Positions 45,616-56,650 of a DNA stretch of 64,000 bases are shown here, piece by piece. The translations under genes were made by a program, and so were the position numbers. Source of the DNA: Amphibalanus amphitrite (lineage: Eukaryota > Arthropoda > Thecostraca > Balanomorpha > Balanidae); NCBI RefSeq assembly GCF_019059575.1, contig NW_024882034.1, positions 396,821 to 460,820 of the forward strand, in the 5' to 3' direction. A model generated the notes under the pieces. That model worked only from the letters and a program-made list of their open reading frames with translations, was not told the DNA's origin and ran no database searches. Each line of letters starts with the position of its first letter. The first letter of the stretch is position 1.

Positions 45616-46577
45616 GTCAAATAAGTCTTGAGTTGTTGACTACTTTGTATTGCTAATTGCTATATCTCAGTCATAACTCATCATGATCAATGCAATGTTT
45701 ACACTATAATGGTATCACCACCCTGGTTGAATTTTGAATTTAAAGGCATGGTGATAAATCCATTTGATAGATTTATTCAGAATTCAAAAATTAATTCAAC
45801 TTTATAACAAAGCGAAATTGCTGAAAGAACAACTTTGGAGTAGGGAGGTAAATTTTCTAAGACTTCAAATATGGCAGTAATTTGGTAGGAATTTCAGAAG
45901 ATGTTAGTGACGCGTATAAGACATTTCGGAAAACTACGTCCTACGTCCCTTATAACATAGGTACACAAAATAACACAGTGTCAGTGTGATATACATAGAC
46001 CAAACATAGACTTTCTGTGAAGAGCTTTCAGTCTTTTCAGTAATATTTTTTATTACTGTGTACTAGTTTGGTAGGTATGTACCTACTATCGGAATTGATT
46101 TCACAATTCTGCTGTTAAATTGAATACCATAAGAAGATAGAAGGGCAGACTACACGAGGTAAAGTAAAGCACATCATTTGGCTTTTGCCAGCTCAAGCTT
46201 ACATCTAAAAAGCAAAAATATTTGTTGGTTTATTGCTCAACATTCACCGGTGCTATAACAACGGTTTTGAAAATTGAGGGAAATGCTTAATGAGGCTATA
46301 TTGAATGCAGTATTAGCTTACAGTGTGGTTCTCTATGTATTCTCACCATCTGGGTGACGTGCAATTCCATTCCCAGTTTTTATAATTCTGATGCTTTGAA
46401 CATTTGTGCTGTCAAATACATTCTTTTGCTGCTGAGAGGCTGCCTTAATGCTAGAATTTAAGAAGTAAAATCCCTCAATTTCATTGGTTAGAAAAAATAT
46501 CTTTGTCTTTGACAGGAATCTCTTCATTTGAAACTGCTGTCCAGTTGTTGAATATATCTGCTATTCTGCTGTTTCAG
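45616..46577. other. Upstream region of the DHRS7-like gene
   Basis: AT-rich, with no gene. Two possible splice acceptors lie at the right edge: TTTGACAG ending at 46514 and TTCTGCTGTTTCAG ending at 46577, directly before the ATG. The gene may therefore have a 5' exon further left that I could not identify. Confidence 0.45.
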
Positions 46578-47552
46578 ATGATGCTGTGGCCTGTTGCTGT
46601 ATGTTTACTGCTGCTGCTGCTACTGTTCCTGCTGTGCGACTGTGACCCAGTGCTGGCTGTGCTGTCGGCACTGGGCCGTGGTAGGCCGGCTCTGCGCGAT
46701 CGCGTCATCTGGCTAACGGGAGCCTCCAGCGGGATCGGCGAGGCGCTGGCCGTGGAGCTGGCCGCCTGTGGCGCGCGGCTGGCACTCTCCGCCCGGCGGC
46801 CGGCCGAGCTAGAGCGCGTGCGCCGCAGGTGTCTGGAGGCGGGCGCTGCGGCCGACCAGGTGCTGGTGCTGCCACTGGACGTGACCGAGTTTGAGCAGCA
46901 CCGGCCGGCGCTGGACCGGCTGCTGGCGCACTTTGGCCGGCTCGATGTGCTGGTAAACAACGCCGGCCGGAGCCAGCGGTGCGCCTGGGCCGACACGCGG
47001 CCGGCCGTCGACCGGCAGCTGTTCGAGCTGAACGTGTTCGCGCCGGTGGAGCTGACGCGCGTGGCGCTGCCGGAGCTGGTGTCGCGCCGCGGCGGCCAGG
47101 TGGTGGTCATGTCCTCCACGGCTGGCACCTGCCCGGCGCCCTGCTCCGGCTCCTACACCGGCTCCAAGCACGCGCTGCATGGCTTTTTCGGCGCGCTGCG
47201 CTCCGAGCTGTCGGCGGCGGGTCTGCGCGTGACGCTGCTGTGCCCGGGGCCGACGTTTTCGGACCTTCTGCGCAGCGCGTTTGTCGCCGAGCCGGGCCAA
47301 GTGTTTGGCGGCGAGATGTCCGCCTCCGACCGGCGCATGACCGCCGAGCGCTGCGCTCGGCTCTGCGCAGTGGCCATCGGCGCCCAGCTGGCCGAGGCCT
47401 GGATTGCCATCCAGCCTATTCTGCTCTTCCAGTACTTGAACCACTACACGCCGTGGCTCATCAACTTTGTGTTCCAGCTGACGGGCGCGCGTCTGGCCAT
47501 GCAGCTGAGAGACAGTCGCAACTCGGTCCCAGTCGAGACCAAACAGAAATGA
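46578..47552 (+). CDS. DHRS7: DHRS7-type short-chain dehydrogenase/reductase
   Basis: A single open frame of 324 codons. Residues 3-20 are a hydrophobic membrane anchor. The SDR fold follows: TGASSGIG (47-54, cofactor-binding glycine motif), SARR (71-74; the basic residues suggest NADPH preference), NNAG (127-130), Asn152, Ser180 and the Tyr193-x3-Lys197 catalytic pair. The C-terminal part with WIAIQPILLFQYLNHYTPW matches DHRS7 better than other SDRs. Known role: an ER-membrane NADPH-dependent reductase of retinoid, steroid and other carbonyl substrates; the natural substrate here is unknown. Length is close to the human protein (339). The coding part lacks introns although vertebrate DHRS7 is split. 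A plausible acceptor directly precedes the ATG, so a 5' UTR intron, or extra N-terminal residues from an upstream exon, is possible. The exon is strikingly GC-rich against AT-rich flanks. Convergent with importin alpha. Confidence 0.88.
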   Translation: MMLWPVAVCLLLLLLLFLLCDCDPVLAVLSALGRGRPALRDRVIWLTGASSGIGEALAVELAACGARLALSARRPAELERVRRRCLEAGAAADQVLVLPLDVTEFEQHRPALDRLLAHFGRLDVLVNNAGRSQRCAWADTRPAVDRQLFELNVFAPVELTRVALPELVSRRGGQVVVMSSTAGTCPAPCSGSYTGSKHALHGFFGALRSELSAAGLRVTLLCPGPTFSDLLRSAFVAEPGQVFGGEMSASDRRMTAERCARLCAVAIGAQLAEAWIAIQPILLFQYLNHYTPWLINFVFQLTGARLAMQLRDSRNSVPVETKQK

Positions 47553-48281
47553 ATACCGCAGAGATGAAGATCAATGACGGGAGGCCCGGTACGCTGTCCA
47601 TTCATCGCTGTTTTTTTATACCCACCTTGTACTGGATTGGATATAAGGTTGAGGAATCTATAAGGGTAAGGATTTAGTGGGACTTGTTAGCACACATGTG
47701 TCGCCAATTCATGCCAATCGATAGTGTGTAATGTTGTATTTCCCAGTAAATAGTCTATATTTCAATATTTCGACCAGGGTACCAACATCGTAGCTATGGG
47801 CGGCTATCCACCTTACGTGGATAGGAAAACGTAGTTTTTCTGGCAGCCAGTTGTTTGCATTCGTCGCAATCAATGCCGTGTACGAGTTACAAGGTTATAA
47901 ATGTTTTAATAGATATGAAAACAACGGCTAGAAGTGATAATATCTTAGGCATTTTCCGATGTCGCAGCTTTTTTCTTTTGGAAATTATCGAGCAATTTCC
48001 ATCAAACCCAGACGTTTATCTGAAACACTGTTTGCCAGTCACCAAAATGTTGTTGTCCATAACCATTCTGCAATTGAACTGGAAATGGCTGTTCTGTGAC
48101 CGGTTGATGAGCTTATTACCTCCCGCAATCGTAGCCGAGAAACTGTTGCTATTTTTACGTGGTGCTATAGGTGTAGCAAATGAAGCGCGTTTGTACAAGC
48201 CATCGATTACTATGTGACGGGGGATAAATATTTCGCAATATACGCGATAAAGAAAACAGCTGATGCGTCCTGCCACGTCTA

Positions 48282-48342
48282 TGTAGTACAGTAGTAGTGT
48301 ACAGTAGTAGTACAGTAGTAGTAGTAGTAGTAGTAGTAGTAC
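48282..48342. repeat. (TAG)n / ACAGTAGTAG microsatellite
   Basis: An imperfect start (GTAGTACAGTAGTAGTGTAC) grades into about nine uninterrupted AGT units. A second, shorter ACAGTAGTAG cluster at about 48664-48690 bounds the fragment to its right. Confidence 0.9.
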
Positions 48343-48832
48343 TTTTAAGTTGAATTTGAGGTCACAGGTCGGGTCAAGGTCGGGTCAAACACCTGAAATC
48401 GGGCTTTCAGTAGCATGGACTTCAGGACTTCGCAATGGGCGCCTCTCGTCACAAACTCGTTTTCATGTAGGGGTCAGTCAAGCATAGGTCAGGGTCAAGG
48501 TCAGGTCAACCGGGTAGGCACATATCCCCGAAAATCAAAACTGATATTCGCAGTCTGTGACACATGTTTTATGGGTAATTTGGGCCGTAGAACACGATGG
48601 TGACATTCATTTTATCATATGTGTACGTGTTTGGCTAAAAAAGTTCAATTTAAGAAATGCATACAGTAGTACAGTACAGTAGTAGTAGTGTATACAGATG
48701 CTAAGTCTGTGTCGTGTTAGTTCCAAATCGAAACGAATTAGTTGCAAATCGTTTACGTTTCAATTATTTGAAATGAAGAGTCGTTGGCAGGAAGCAGATC
48801 GCCCCCCCCCCCTCGCATCAGGGTTTGTGCGT
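48343..48832. mobile_element. Degraded TTAA/poly-G family fragment
   Basis: GGTCACAGGTCGGGTCAAGG and GGTCAGGGTCAAGGTCAGGT clusters, CTCTCGTCAC followed by CTCGTTTTC, and GTGACACATGTTTTATGG all have counterparts in copies 2 and 3. A C run followed by TCGCATCAGGGTT at 48803-48828 resembles the right end of copy 3. The left end is lost or replaced by the TAG microsatellite. Confidence 0.5.
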
Positions 48833-49094
48833 ATTCCACTTTCCGAATGCTAATGAAGGAACATTTCGGAGATGTCGAAATAAATTTACCATATAATTCG
48901 CTGGACGCTGGTCGACGCATAAGAAGCCACCAGCCCACAGAGTCGTAGCTGTCCGTATAGTCCCCACTCGCCTCATGCTCAATGTGACATTGTTCAATGA
49001 CGCACTAGATAGGAGTTCCATAAAGGTGTCCAAGCCTTCCCGACCCACCAGTCCTTCGAATAAGAACTCGATAGAGCATCGATAGAATACTTGG

Positions 49095-49100
49095 TTTATT
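49095..49100 (-). terminator. Polyadenylation signal of importin alpha
   Basis: TTTATT on the plus strand reads AATAAA on the minus strand, about 400 bases past the importin alpha stop codon (49501-49503). It is in the expected place for the 3' end of that mRNA. Confidence 0.6.
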
Positions 49101-49500
49101 TCCATACAAAATATCTGAACGACTAAAAACATAAAATATCGAGGCGCGTCTCACCCCGACCAGGCCTGGCGGCTGGATGGCCGCCAGGCGCTTCGCGGCA
49201 CGCACAGGAGATGACAAAAGTGGCTATTGATCGGGAGCGGCAGCGCACGAGGCGCGTGCAGCTCGCCGCGGAAACAGACAGACACCGGAAGACGGCTGAT
49301 TCCCGTTGTACATTGTCCAGCGTCCCGCCCACTGGAGGCGCGTCAGTCGTCGGTGGCACGCGGCACGGCGCGCGCCCTAAAACGGTCCCTATCAGTCCTC
49401 AGTCGGCACCCCAGTCAGCATCACAGTGTCTCGGAGACCAGTCTCGTGTCGGGCGACGAGCGCCCCGTGTGTAACGCGCGCGGCCGCTGCCGCCGCTCTC

Positions 49501-52500
49501 CTAGAACTGGAAGCCGCCGGCCGTGGCCGCGTCCGTGTCGACGCTGAGCTGGAAGCCGGCCGCGTCGGCGGTCGGCGCCGCCACCTGGGCGTCCTCCTCG
49601 TCGTCGTCGCCGAAGTACTTGCCGATTATGAAGACGGCCTTGTTGTAGATGGTCTCGTTCTCGTGCGTCTGCAGTGACTCGATGCGGTCCAGGCCGCCGC
49701 ACTCCTCCACCTGGAGAGCCACGGCGCCCTCCTGGCCCACCTGCTCGGCGTACTGGGGGGCAGACAGACACAGACGGTTACAAGCAGCACGGCACGTCGG
49801 ATAACCAGCGGAAAGACGGCAGACTACAGACAATATAGCTAGTGGATCTTGCTGTAGAAACAAAACAACATTATCGAGCAAAAATACGCTGTCGCAATAA
49901 TAAGAACTAGCCCCACGGTAGCACAAAGCCCTCTCACGAACAATTCCTTGGGCCGCTGTCACCAGCCCACAACGCCCAACTTCCAACTGAGAGTGAGCCC
50001 CGCCAGGAGCCCGTCGGGCCAATATCCCTCGCGTCCACTCACCCGCAGCACGTTTGACAGCGCGTCCAGGATGACGGTGATGAGTTTGGCGTCCTCGGCG
50101 GCCAGCAGGTCACAGAGCGGCTTAATGACGCCCAGTCGGCAGAGCTCGGCCACCTGCTCCTGAGAGCCGCCCGACGTCAGGTTCAGGATCACCCAGACGG
50201 CCTCCCGCTGCGACCGGTAGTCACCCTGTAACACGAGGAGGAGAGATGGGTCAGACACAGTACTGATTCAATGGTGAGCGATAGTCGCCGTAGACTCACA
50301 AATGGACAAACAGACCAGAAACGGAGTGAGCGGGTCTAACTTTACACGGCGACAGCACCGCTCAGAACGGCTTTTTATCTTGGCATCTTCACAAGACCTG
50401 CAGAGCGATGAACAATATTAACCTTTCGTCAGTTGATTGGCTACCAAAGACATTCGAAGGTCACAGAGACGCCAAACTGGCGTACCGTGCCGCGCCACAC
50501 GCCGGACTCCCCAAACTAGGTCATCACGCGACTCACGCACACAAACATCGGCAGCCTTCAAAACACCCACTCCCCAACCCCACACCACCGGCTAATTAAC
50601 GGTTCCACGACCCCGCGCCGCCTACCGTACCTTCTGAAGCACCTCCAGGACGGGCCCGAGGAGGCCGGCGTCGATCACCGCCTGGATCTGCTGCAGGTTG
50701 CCGGCCGTCACGTTGCTGATGGTCCAGGCGGCCTCCTTGACCACGTTGGCCTTGCTGTGAGCCAGCAGGCGCGGAAAGTAGCGCATGGCGCCCGCCTTGA
50801 CCACGGTGTCCGTCTGCGCGTCACTGCCGGTCACGATGTTACCGAGCGTACGCAGCGCCGGAGAGATGATAGCGGCCTCCTGGGGACAGAGACGGGATAA
50901 GCTTCACAATGGGAGATTAGTCGTCACAATAATAGCAGATTTTTCAGAATCACAGAATCCGTGAAACACATCACACGATGGTTTTCTACCATATTCATAG
51001 TTAGAACCAGGGCTGCGGAGTCGGAGTCGGAGTCGGTCGGAGTCGACAGTTGTGACCGGAGTCGGAGTCGGAGTCGGAGTCGATTTTAGAAACCCAAGCC
51101 GGAGTCGGAGTCGGAGTCACCGAAAATCTGTCGACTCCGCAGCCCTGCTAGGTCTGCGGAGTCGGAGTCGGGAGTTGGAGTCGGTCGGAGTCGACAATTC
51201 TGCCCGGAGTCGGAGTCGGAGTCGGAGCTGGTTTTTGAAAGCCGGAGTCGGAGTCGGAGTCGCCGAAAATCCATCGACTCCGCAGCCCTGTAGAACTATT
51301 TTTCAGGGTAGAGAACATTAAAAAGCAGATCGGCCATGCCAAGCAGCATCCGTACGGTTATCACGAGCCTTTGAACTCCGGTTGCTAAGTCCAGTAACTG
51401 CGTGCGTGACACAAGTACATAACACGACAGTTGGAGCTGATCAGAAATATAAATAAACAGTATTACCTTCGACCATGAGTGACCACGAGCCCACCGTCGG
51501 CAACGCTTAGCAACCCAAAAGTTTATGTCAAGCGATCCCTCCCCCCACACCCATCCCACCTACTCAAAAGGCAGCAATCCCGTCCGTACCTCCGACCCGA
51601 GCAGCTCGACGAGGCGCGGCACCACGCCGGCCTCGATGACGTGCTCGATCTTGTCGTTGGATCCGTCGGTGAGGTAAGAGAGCGCCCAGCACGCGTCCGT
51701 CACCACCTCAGTGTCCGTGTGGTGGATCAGGTGCGCCAGCGCCGGCAGACACTGGCGCACCGCGTCGAACGGCGGCGGCGGGTTCTTGTTGCGACACAGG
51801 TTGCTTATGGTCCACGTCACGTTGCGCAGAAAGTGGGCGTTGGTGTCGGGCCGCACGAGCGCCAGCAGCGGCGCCACGATGCCGCACGAGATGGTGTAGT
51901 CGCGCAGCTCGGGCCCGTCGCCGGCGATGTTGCCCAGCGCCCAGACAGCCTGTTCGGCCACGTGCTGCTCGGTGCTCGACAGCAGGGTGATCAGGTGCGG
52001 CACGGCGCCCTGGTTGGCCACAAACTGTCCGAAACACATAGACGGGAGCGGGGCGTCAGTCAGAGACAGACAGACAGAGACAGGACGGGAAGAACAGGCG
52101 CACTGCATGTCCTCTAAACATCTTCACATGGCTATTTCTGAGTCTAATGAGTGATCATTGAAGATTCATAATACAGCAACATCAGCTGAACACATTCACG
52201 AATACAACTGTTTATAGTCCATAAGACATTAATTATCAAAAGAAAACCGCAACTTTATATTAAGAGCGCGTCTCAGGATCACTGCTTACATAATATATAA
52301 ATAAAACATTTCGCGCATTAATCGACGCAAAATAAAGTACAGACCAGTCGCTTGCGAGGCCCACCCATTAGCTGATAACGCCGAAAGATAGACCCTCCCC
52401 GGCCCGGCCGTCCGTCTACCTTTGTCTGCTCGGAGGTGCCCGAGGCAATATTGGTGAGCGCCCAGGCGGCCTCGAACTGCAGCTGCGGCTCGTCGGCGTG

Positions 52501-53225
52501 CGTCAGGAAGCGGATACAGTGCGGCACGATGCCCGCCTGAATCATAGTGTCGATCGGCGGGTTACGCTCGCGACTCAGAATCTTCCTCGCGGCCTGCACG
52601 GCCGTCAGCTGCATCGACTTGTCCGAGCCGACAATACCTGGGGACAGAAGCGCAATTAGACGGTCCATCGGGACAAGCAAACTGTGCATCGATTTCTTAT
52701 TTGGATGTTTAGGGGAACACTCAGACCGGAAAAAAACCCTAAATGGAAAGTGAAAGTTCAACAATCGCCTATCACTGAATAAATATAAAACTGTTAAAAA
52801 AAAGAAAGGAGCATAACAGGTTTAGGGTTAAGCTGACAATCATGGGCAAGGTCATATTATTGCTTTGTAGCTATGTTTCCATCGAACATGAAACTGTGTG
52901 TCACGGTGATGCGTATTCGTTACGGGGTACCATCCGCTGTTTGCGACAGTCCCCGTACCCGCGTCTCACCTGCCACGATCTCCTCCATGGTGAGCGAGGG
53001 CTGTTTGGCGGTGCTCGGCTTATTGGTCGACTCCTGCAGCGGACTGGTGGCCGTGTCCTCCTCCGTCAGGCAGATGTTGCGCCGCTTCAGGATCTGGTCA
53101 TCCTTCTTGGCCTTGCGCAGCTCCACGCTCGTCTCCTGACGCCGGCGGCGCAGCTCGTCAGAGTCCTTGCCGCGATTCTTGAAGTTGCGCATGCGCGCGG
53201 CGGAGCTGCGGTCGTCGGCGGACAT
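49501..53225 (-). CDS. KPNA2: Importin subunit alpha, KPNA2/Pendulin type
   Basis: Six coding exons on the minus strand, all GT-AG and all in phase: 53225-52970, 52637-52420, 52024-51590, 50879-50631, 50225-50043, 49752-49501, giving 530 residues (human KPNA2 has 529). Residues 11-55 are the importin-beta-binding domain (FKNRGKD at 15-21, RRRR at 26-29, KRRN at 47-50). ARM repeats follow, with the Trp/Asn pairs that line the NLS groove ([82 protein letters not shown]). The C-terminus ([17 protein letters not shown], then an acidic DDDEED tail and GGFQF) is the part that binds the export factor CAS. Role: adaptor carrying classical-NLS cargo to importin beta for nuclear import. CATSPLQE-like and KKDDQ residues near the N-terminus place it in the alpha1/Pendulin clade. 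An acceptor at 53236-53237 suggests a 5' UTR intron. One intron hosts hAT insertions. No defects seen. Confidence 0.96.
51008..51290. mobile_element. Tandem-dimer hAT-type miniature element of GGAGTC repeats, in an importin alpha intron
   Basis: Outer ends are CAGGGCTGCGGAGTCGGAG and the inverse ACTCCGCAGCCCTG. The same unit occurs twice head to tail: the first ends CCGCAGCCCTG at 51147 and the second starts GGTCTGCGGAGTCGGAG at 51151. The interior is mainly GGAGTC hexamers with short spacers such as CCGAAAATC. TAGAAC flanks both sides (51002-51007, 51291-51296), six bases of a likely decayed 8-bp duplication. Confidence 0.8.
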
Positions 53226-53235
53226 TGTGGCACAG

Positions 53236-53501
53236 CTGGAACGGGATGAAAATACGTCGGTTAGTCAAAATGCTTCACTTGAAACATTCTTGGGGGATGT
53301 AAACTACTCTGTTTGCATTAATTAAATGCACAATACTTGATCCAACTAGAATAAGCTTTCACGGTTTGAGTTGGCCAGGAACAGCTCAAAAACGGGCCAG
53401 GAATAGGCTATTCAGCGGCAGTGAAGCATCACTAGTCTCCTCTCACACTTTTCCAACAACGTCATGAGATTCATATCATTTTTTGAAGCACTTCACTGCA
53501 T
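53236..53501. other. Upstream of importin alpha coding sequence
   Basis: Probably 5' UTR intron or promoter of importin alpha. No TATA box or first non-coding exon could be identified. It ends at the target duplication of the retrotransposon relic. Confidence 0.4.
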
Positions 53502-53512
53502 ATCCTTAACCC

Positions 53513-54123
53513 TGTTGTTGTTGTTGGTCTCCCCGGGTCGGCTCACGGCCGACCGTAGCCCAACGGCTCTTGGTGACTGAGGTAGCCGCGGCTCAAGGCC
53601 GCCACGGCCCCGCCGTCCCGAAGCTGCGTAGGGTCCGGTCTGATATTGCCGAGTAGGCGGAGCCTCGCGCCAGCCAAGCACGGGCACCTCAGCAGCACGT
53701 GCTCCGGCGTGTCTGGGCCCTCGCGACACACCAGGCAGCGCGCCGCCGGGCAGGCCAGATCACTGCACTGTGGGCAGTCGCGCTCGGGGCGGCGTCCGAT
53801 TCTGTGAAGGTAGCTCTGCGAGCGGCTCCAGTGTCCCGCCCGCAGCTGGTGGACGTTGACCGCCTCGTCGCGAGACTCCAGGAGCACCGGCATCGGCATC
53901 CGGTCTCCCATGATGGTTTTGAAGAAGCTGTCTGGCCAGCTGCGACGCCATGCCTTGGTGGCGGAGCGGCCGACTGCCTTCACCATCGAGCGGACGTCCG
54001 TTGGGACGGCGTCTTGCGACAGGCTGGATGCCTCTTTAGCCAGCACGTCCTCTCTCTCATTGCCGGGTATTCCGCAGTGCGCTGGGATCCACTGCATGAA
54101 GACTCGGCGTTCTCCGTCCTCCG
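53513..54123 (-). pseudogene. 5'-truncated non-LTR retrotransposon with an RNase H domain
   Basis: On the minus strand a 184-codon frame (54097-53543) starts MQWIPAHCGIPGNEREDVLA, the third motif of the RNase H domain found at the end of I/R1-type non-LTR retrotransposons. A CPQCSDLACPAARCLVC...EHVLLRCPCL zinc-like region follows. The 3' tail is a short CAACAACAACAACA repeat. The insertion is flanked by the 11-bp duplication ATCCTTAACCC (53502-53512, 54124-54134). The 5' portion (endonuclease and reverse transcriptase) is missing, as usual for target-primed insertions. The remaining frame has no stops, so it is not very old. Confidence 0.88.
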
Positions 54124-54131
54124 ATCCTTAA

Positions 54132-55844
54132 CCCTCGCCGGACCTATCAGTTTTCTACATACGCGCCCGGCCGAGGGGGATTGGTACGACCCCCCCCCCC
54201 TCGCCGTTTCGTCCCTGATGGAGCTAGAACGTCGCGGAAAAAACAGCGTGTGCGCCGTTAGACGCAGCGACTGGTACCCAATTGTAAGGGCTCAGATCAA
54301 CCGATGAACTCTGAGGTCAGGTCAAGCGGCCTTAAAGGGACTATCCCACCTTCTAAAATGTTGTTAAAACCAGTTGAATTGTGCCTGACTTTATAGATTT
54401 GATGACCAGGAACACGGTTCTGGCATTTATTTTTCATTAAACATCTTAGGCTTCCCATATTCCAAACACAAACTTTCAAATATGTGACGTCACAGCCCAA
54501 AATTACCTCCTTCCCCAGGCCACATTACTGTCATAAAGCTGATTCTTTTTACTCTGTAGGCACCACAACAAAGTTCAGACCAAGTTTTAAGCGATTTTTC
54601 AACGACAAACCCATTTAAATCAGAATGACTAAACGAGGTGACGTCACACTAACGGTCGCTCCATGTTGAAGATAGGGCCTTGTACAAGGCCCATTTTCAA
54701 ATGAAGGGAACGAATTTCTTCAACACCAAGAGGCCGCGGGGGTTGCAACCTAGATAGATAGTGGTTTCTGAACCTCGCCGCAAACTTGGCTATCTCAACT
54801 CAAACCCCATGTTAAAGGTGGGATAGTCCCTTTAAGTAGGGGTTCGGTTTTTGGTAAATAGCTTGTCGAAAAACGGCCGCAGACCCGCGATTTTGGCATC
54901 ATCCTGTTCGCCTTGCTCAAGCGCGTCGAATGCTTTACTTTTTGTTTGGGTGAGGTCAACATGAGGTGTTGACATCGGGTCACGGTCAGGTCAGAGCCCC
55001 CAGGCCACGAAGCTGGTCGAAGGAGGTCATGTTGCATATCGTGTGATTCGGCAGATTTTCCTGAGGCCATTGGTGGCTTTCCCAACTCGCTAGGTCAATT
55101 TGATCAGGAGTTATTGACGAAAAATTCTTGACCCTAGTGATGTCATAAATGACGTCACACAAGGTTAACAATGCAAAAGTGAAGCATCGAAACTTGCAAG
55201 GAGTGCATGAAATCACGATTCCGTGCGGTTGAGATAGTACGAGATCGTCCCCGGCACCAAAATGGTAGCTTTCCATTTTTCACCATCGACTTTTAGGTAA
55301 TGGTAAAGTCACGTTCAAATCTTTGTTCGCCCATAATATGCACGTGACTGACCTGACCTCATGTGACCTTTAGGAAGAACTGAGATATACAAGTTGTGAG
55401 ACCTCTGGAGAATACTAGGCACTTGTAAGCTTCATCTCCCTGTGAAAGCTCCTCTGGCACTGAGGGCATTGCAAAGTTGCGACATCTGAGACCGTGCAGA
55501 GGTTCACTGATCACGTCATAGGTCAGTGACCCGACCTAACCCAAAAATGCGGTTGGTGTCAAAAGATCAGGCGTGAATCAAAGGTCAGGTATGTCACGTT
55601 TCTGGGCGGTGTTTCACGGGATGCTGCTACCACGCTGCTATCAAATTGCGCGAGCTGACGTCACACTTGTGGTAGTGTTGGAGCAATGGGCCTGTTGATG
55701 TTTCCATGGAAACCCAATTTGACACGTGTAAAAGCAGCGTGCTGCTATCACCTGTGAAACAGGGCCCTGCTCTATCTCCAGCGTGTTCGAAGCTATCGTC
55801 TGGCGGGGGCGGCAGAACCCCCCCCCCCCCCGCGGCGACGAGGG
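54132..55844. mobile_element. TTAA/poly-G family element (copy 4), 1.7 kb, with a nested element
   Basis: TTAA (54128-54131, 55845-55848) flanks short ends CCCTCGCCGG and the inverse of CCCTCGTCG. C-rich runs occur near both ends (54191-54203, 55818-55831). The left subterminal block (GATGGAGCTAGAACGTCGCG, AAAAAACAGCGTG) matches the right block of copy 3 in inverse orientation. GGTCA-type sites occur at 54312, 54950-55000, 55350-55375, 55515 and 55582. The T2-like element at 54336-54831 is inserted in it. Its left end lies within the target duplication of the adjacent retrotransposon. Confidence 0.8.
54336..54831. mobile_element. T2/Kolobok-like miniature element (copy B)
   Basis: TTAA (54332-54335, 54832-54835) flanks AGGGACTATCCCACCTT and the inverse AAGGTGGGATAGTCCCT. 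The right side contains TTGGCTATCTCAACTCAAAC, the inverse of the left side of copy A at 34.8 kb, so the two copies are the same family in opposite orientation. Confidence 0.88.
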
Positions 55845-55870
55845 TTAAAGAAGGTACAATAAAGCGAAAT

Positions 55871-56149
55871 CAGAGATGCGGAGCCGTGAAAATTTCAGAC
55901 GGCTCCGGCTCCGGAGAAAAAAATCGGCTCCAGCTCCGGCTCCGGGTGAAATGTCATGGCGACCCCGGCTACGGCTACGGCTCCCGCTCCGACTCAGTAC
56001 ATCCCCTATGTGCAGTTATGCGGAGCCGTGAAAATTTCAGACAGCTCCGACTCCGACTCCGGCTTCGGAGGAAAAGATCGGCTCCGGCTCCCGGTGAAAT
56101 GTTATGGCGGCTCCGGGCAAAATATGCCGGCTCCGGCTCCGCGACCCTG
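55871..56149. mobile_element. Tandem-dimer hAT-type miniature element of GGCTCC repeats
   Basis: Ends are CAGAGATGCGGAGCCG and the inverse of CAGGGTCGCGGAGCCGGAG. The flanking 8-mers AGCGAAAT (55863-55870) and ACCGAAAT (56150-56157) match at 7 of 8. The unit ATGCGGAGCCGTGAAAATTT occurs at the left end and again at 56019, so this is a head-to-tail dimer like the one at 51008. GGCTCC/GACTCC hexamers fill the interior. Confidence 0.78.
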
Positions 56150-56175
56150 ACCGAAATATTTAAAATTTGTCATAC

Positions 56176-56650
56176 ATCCTTTAACCGCAGCCTGCTGGGG
56201 ATCCTGGATTTCCAAGCCTGGAGGGGGGGGGGGTGGAAGGGGCTGAAACCCCCTCTAACTCGGCTCCTGGTCCTGGGCCACGTAGCGATACGGGGTAGGC
56301 GGCCTGAGAAAGAACGTCAAAAATAATGACGAAATGACTTTGGCCACTGTTTGGGTTAAAATGTCAGGTCACCAGAGGTCATCAAAGGCCAAATTTTGCC
56401 AATTTTCAGGCCAAATGTCGGCAATTTCAACAAAACGGACCATGACAGAAAACCAAGCTACAACGCCTTGGAGAAGCACATTTGCTTTTTCAATGCTTTT
56501 TCTGAATACTTCCTTCAGATTTGACAAAGGTCAACGGTTTTGCCTGCAAGGGACAAAAACTGCCAAAATGGATGATTTTTTTTTAAGAAATAGCTTTTCT
56601 GCAATAGCGTTTCACTCAAGCATGACTGTGGCGTGGCGGCTCTAAATCCC
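56176..56650. mobile_element. Possible left-end fragment of the TTAA/poly-G family
   Basis: TTAACCGCAGCCTGCTGG at 56179, a GGATCCTGG/GCCTGGAG stretch and a G run (56223-56232) resemble the duplicated left end of copy 1. GGTCACCAGAGGTCATC follows at 56368. No right end was found, and the assignment is tentative. Confidence 0.35.

Larger units (their letters stand above)
47553..49094. other. Intergenic region between two convergent genes
   Basis: It holds the 3' UTR of the DHRS7-like gene (no canonical AATAAA seen close by), a TAG-rich microsatellite, and a degraded TTAA/poly-G fragment. A minus-strand frame at 48818-49132 is open for 104 codons but unrecognised. Confidence 0.45.

Noticed and set aside
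46574-47444. Long minus-strand frames of 184 and 211 codons opposite DHRS7
   Set aside because: They are antisense shadows of the GC-rich SDR coding sequence.
48818-49132. 104-codon minus-strand frame downstream of importin alpha
   Set aside because: No domain, splice support or start context; could be chance or an old transposon, so not called.
51008-51290. Arg/Ser-rich (RSRSRS) frame suggesting an SR-type protein in the importin intron
   Set aside because: It comes from the GGAGTC hexamers of the hAT miniature element.
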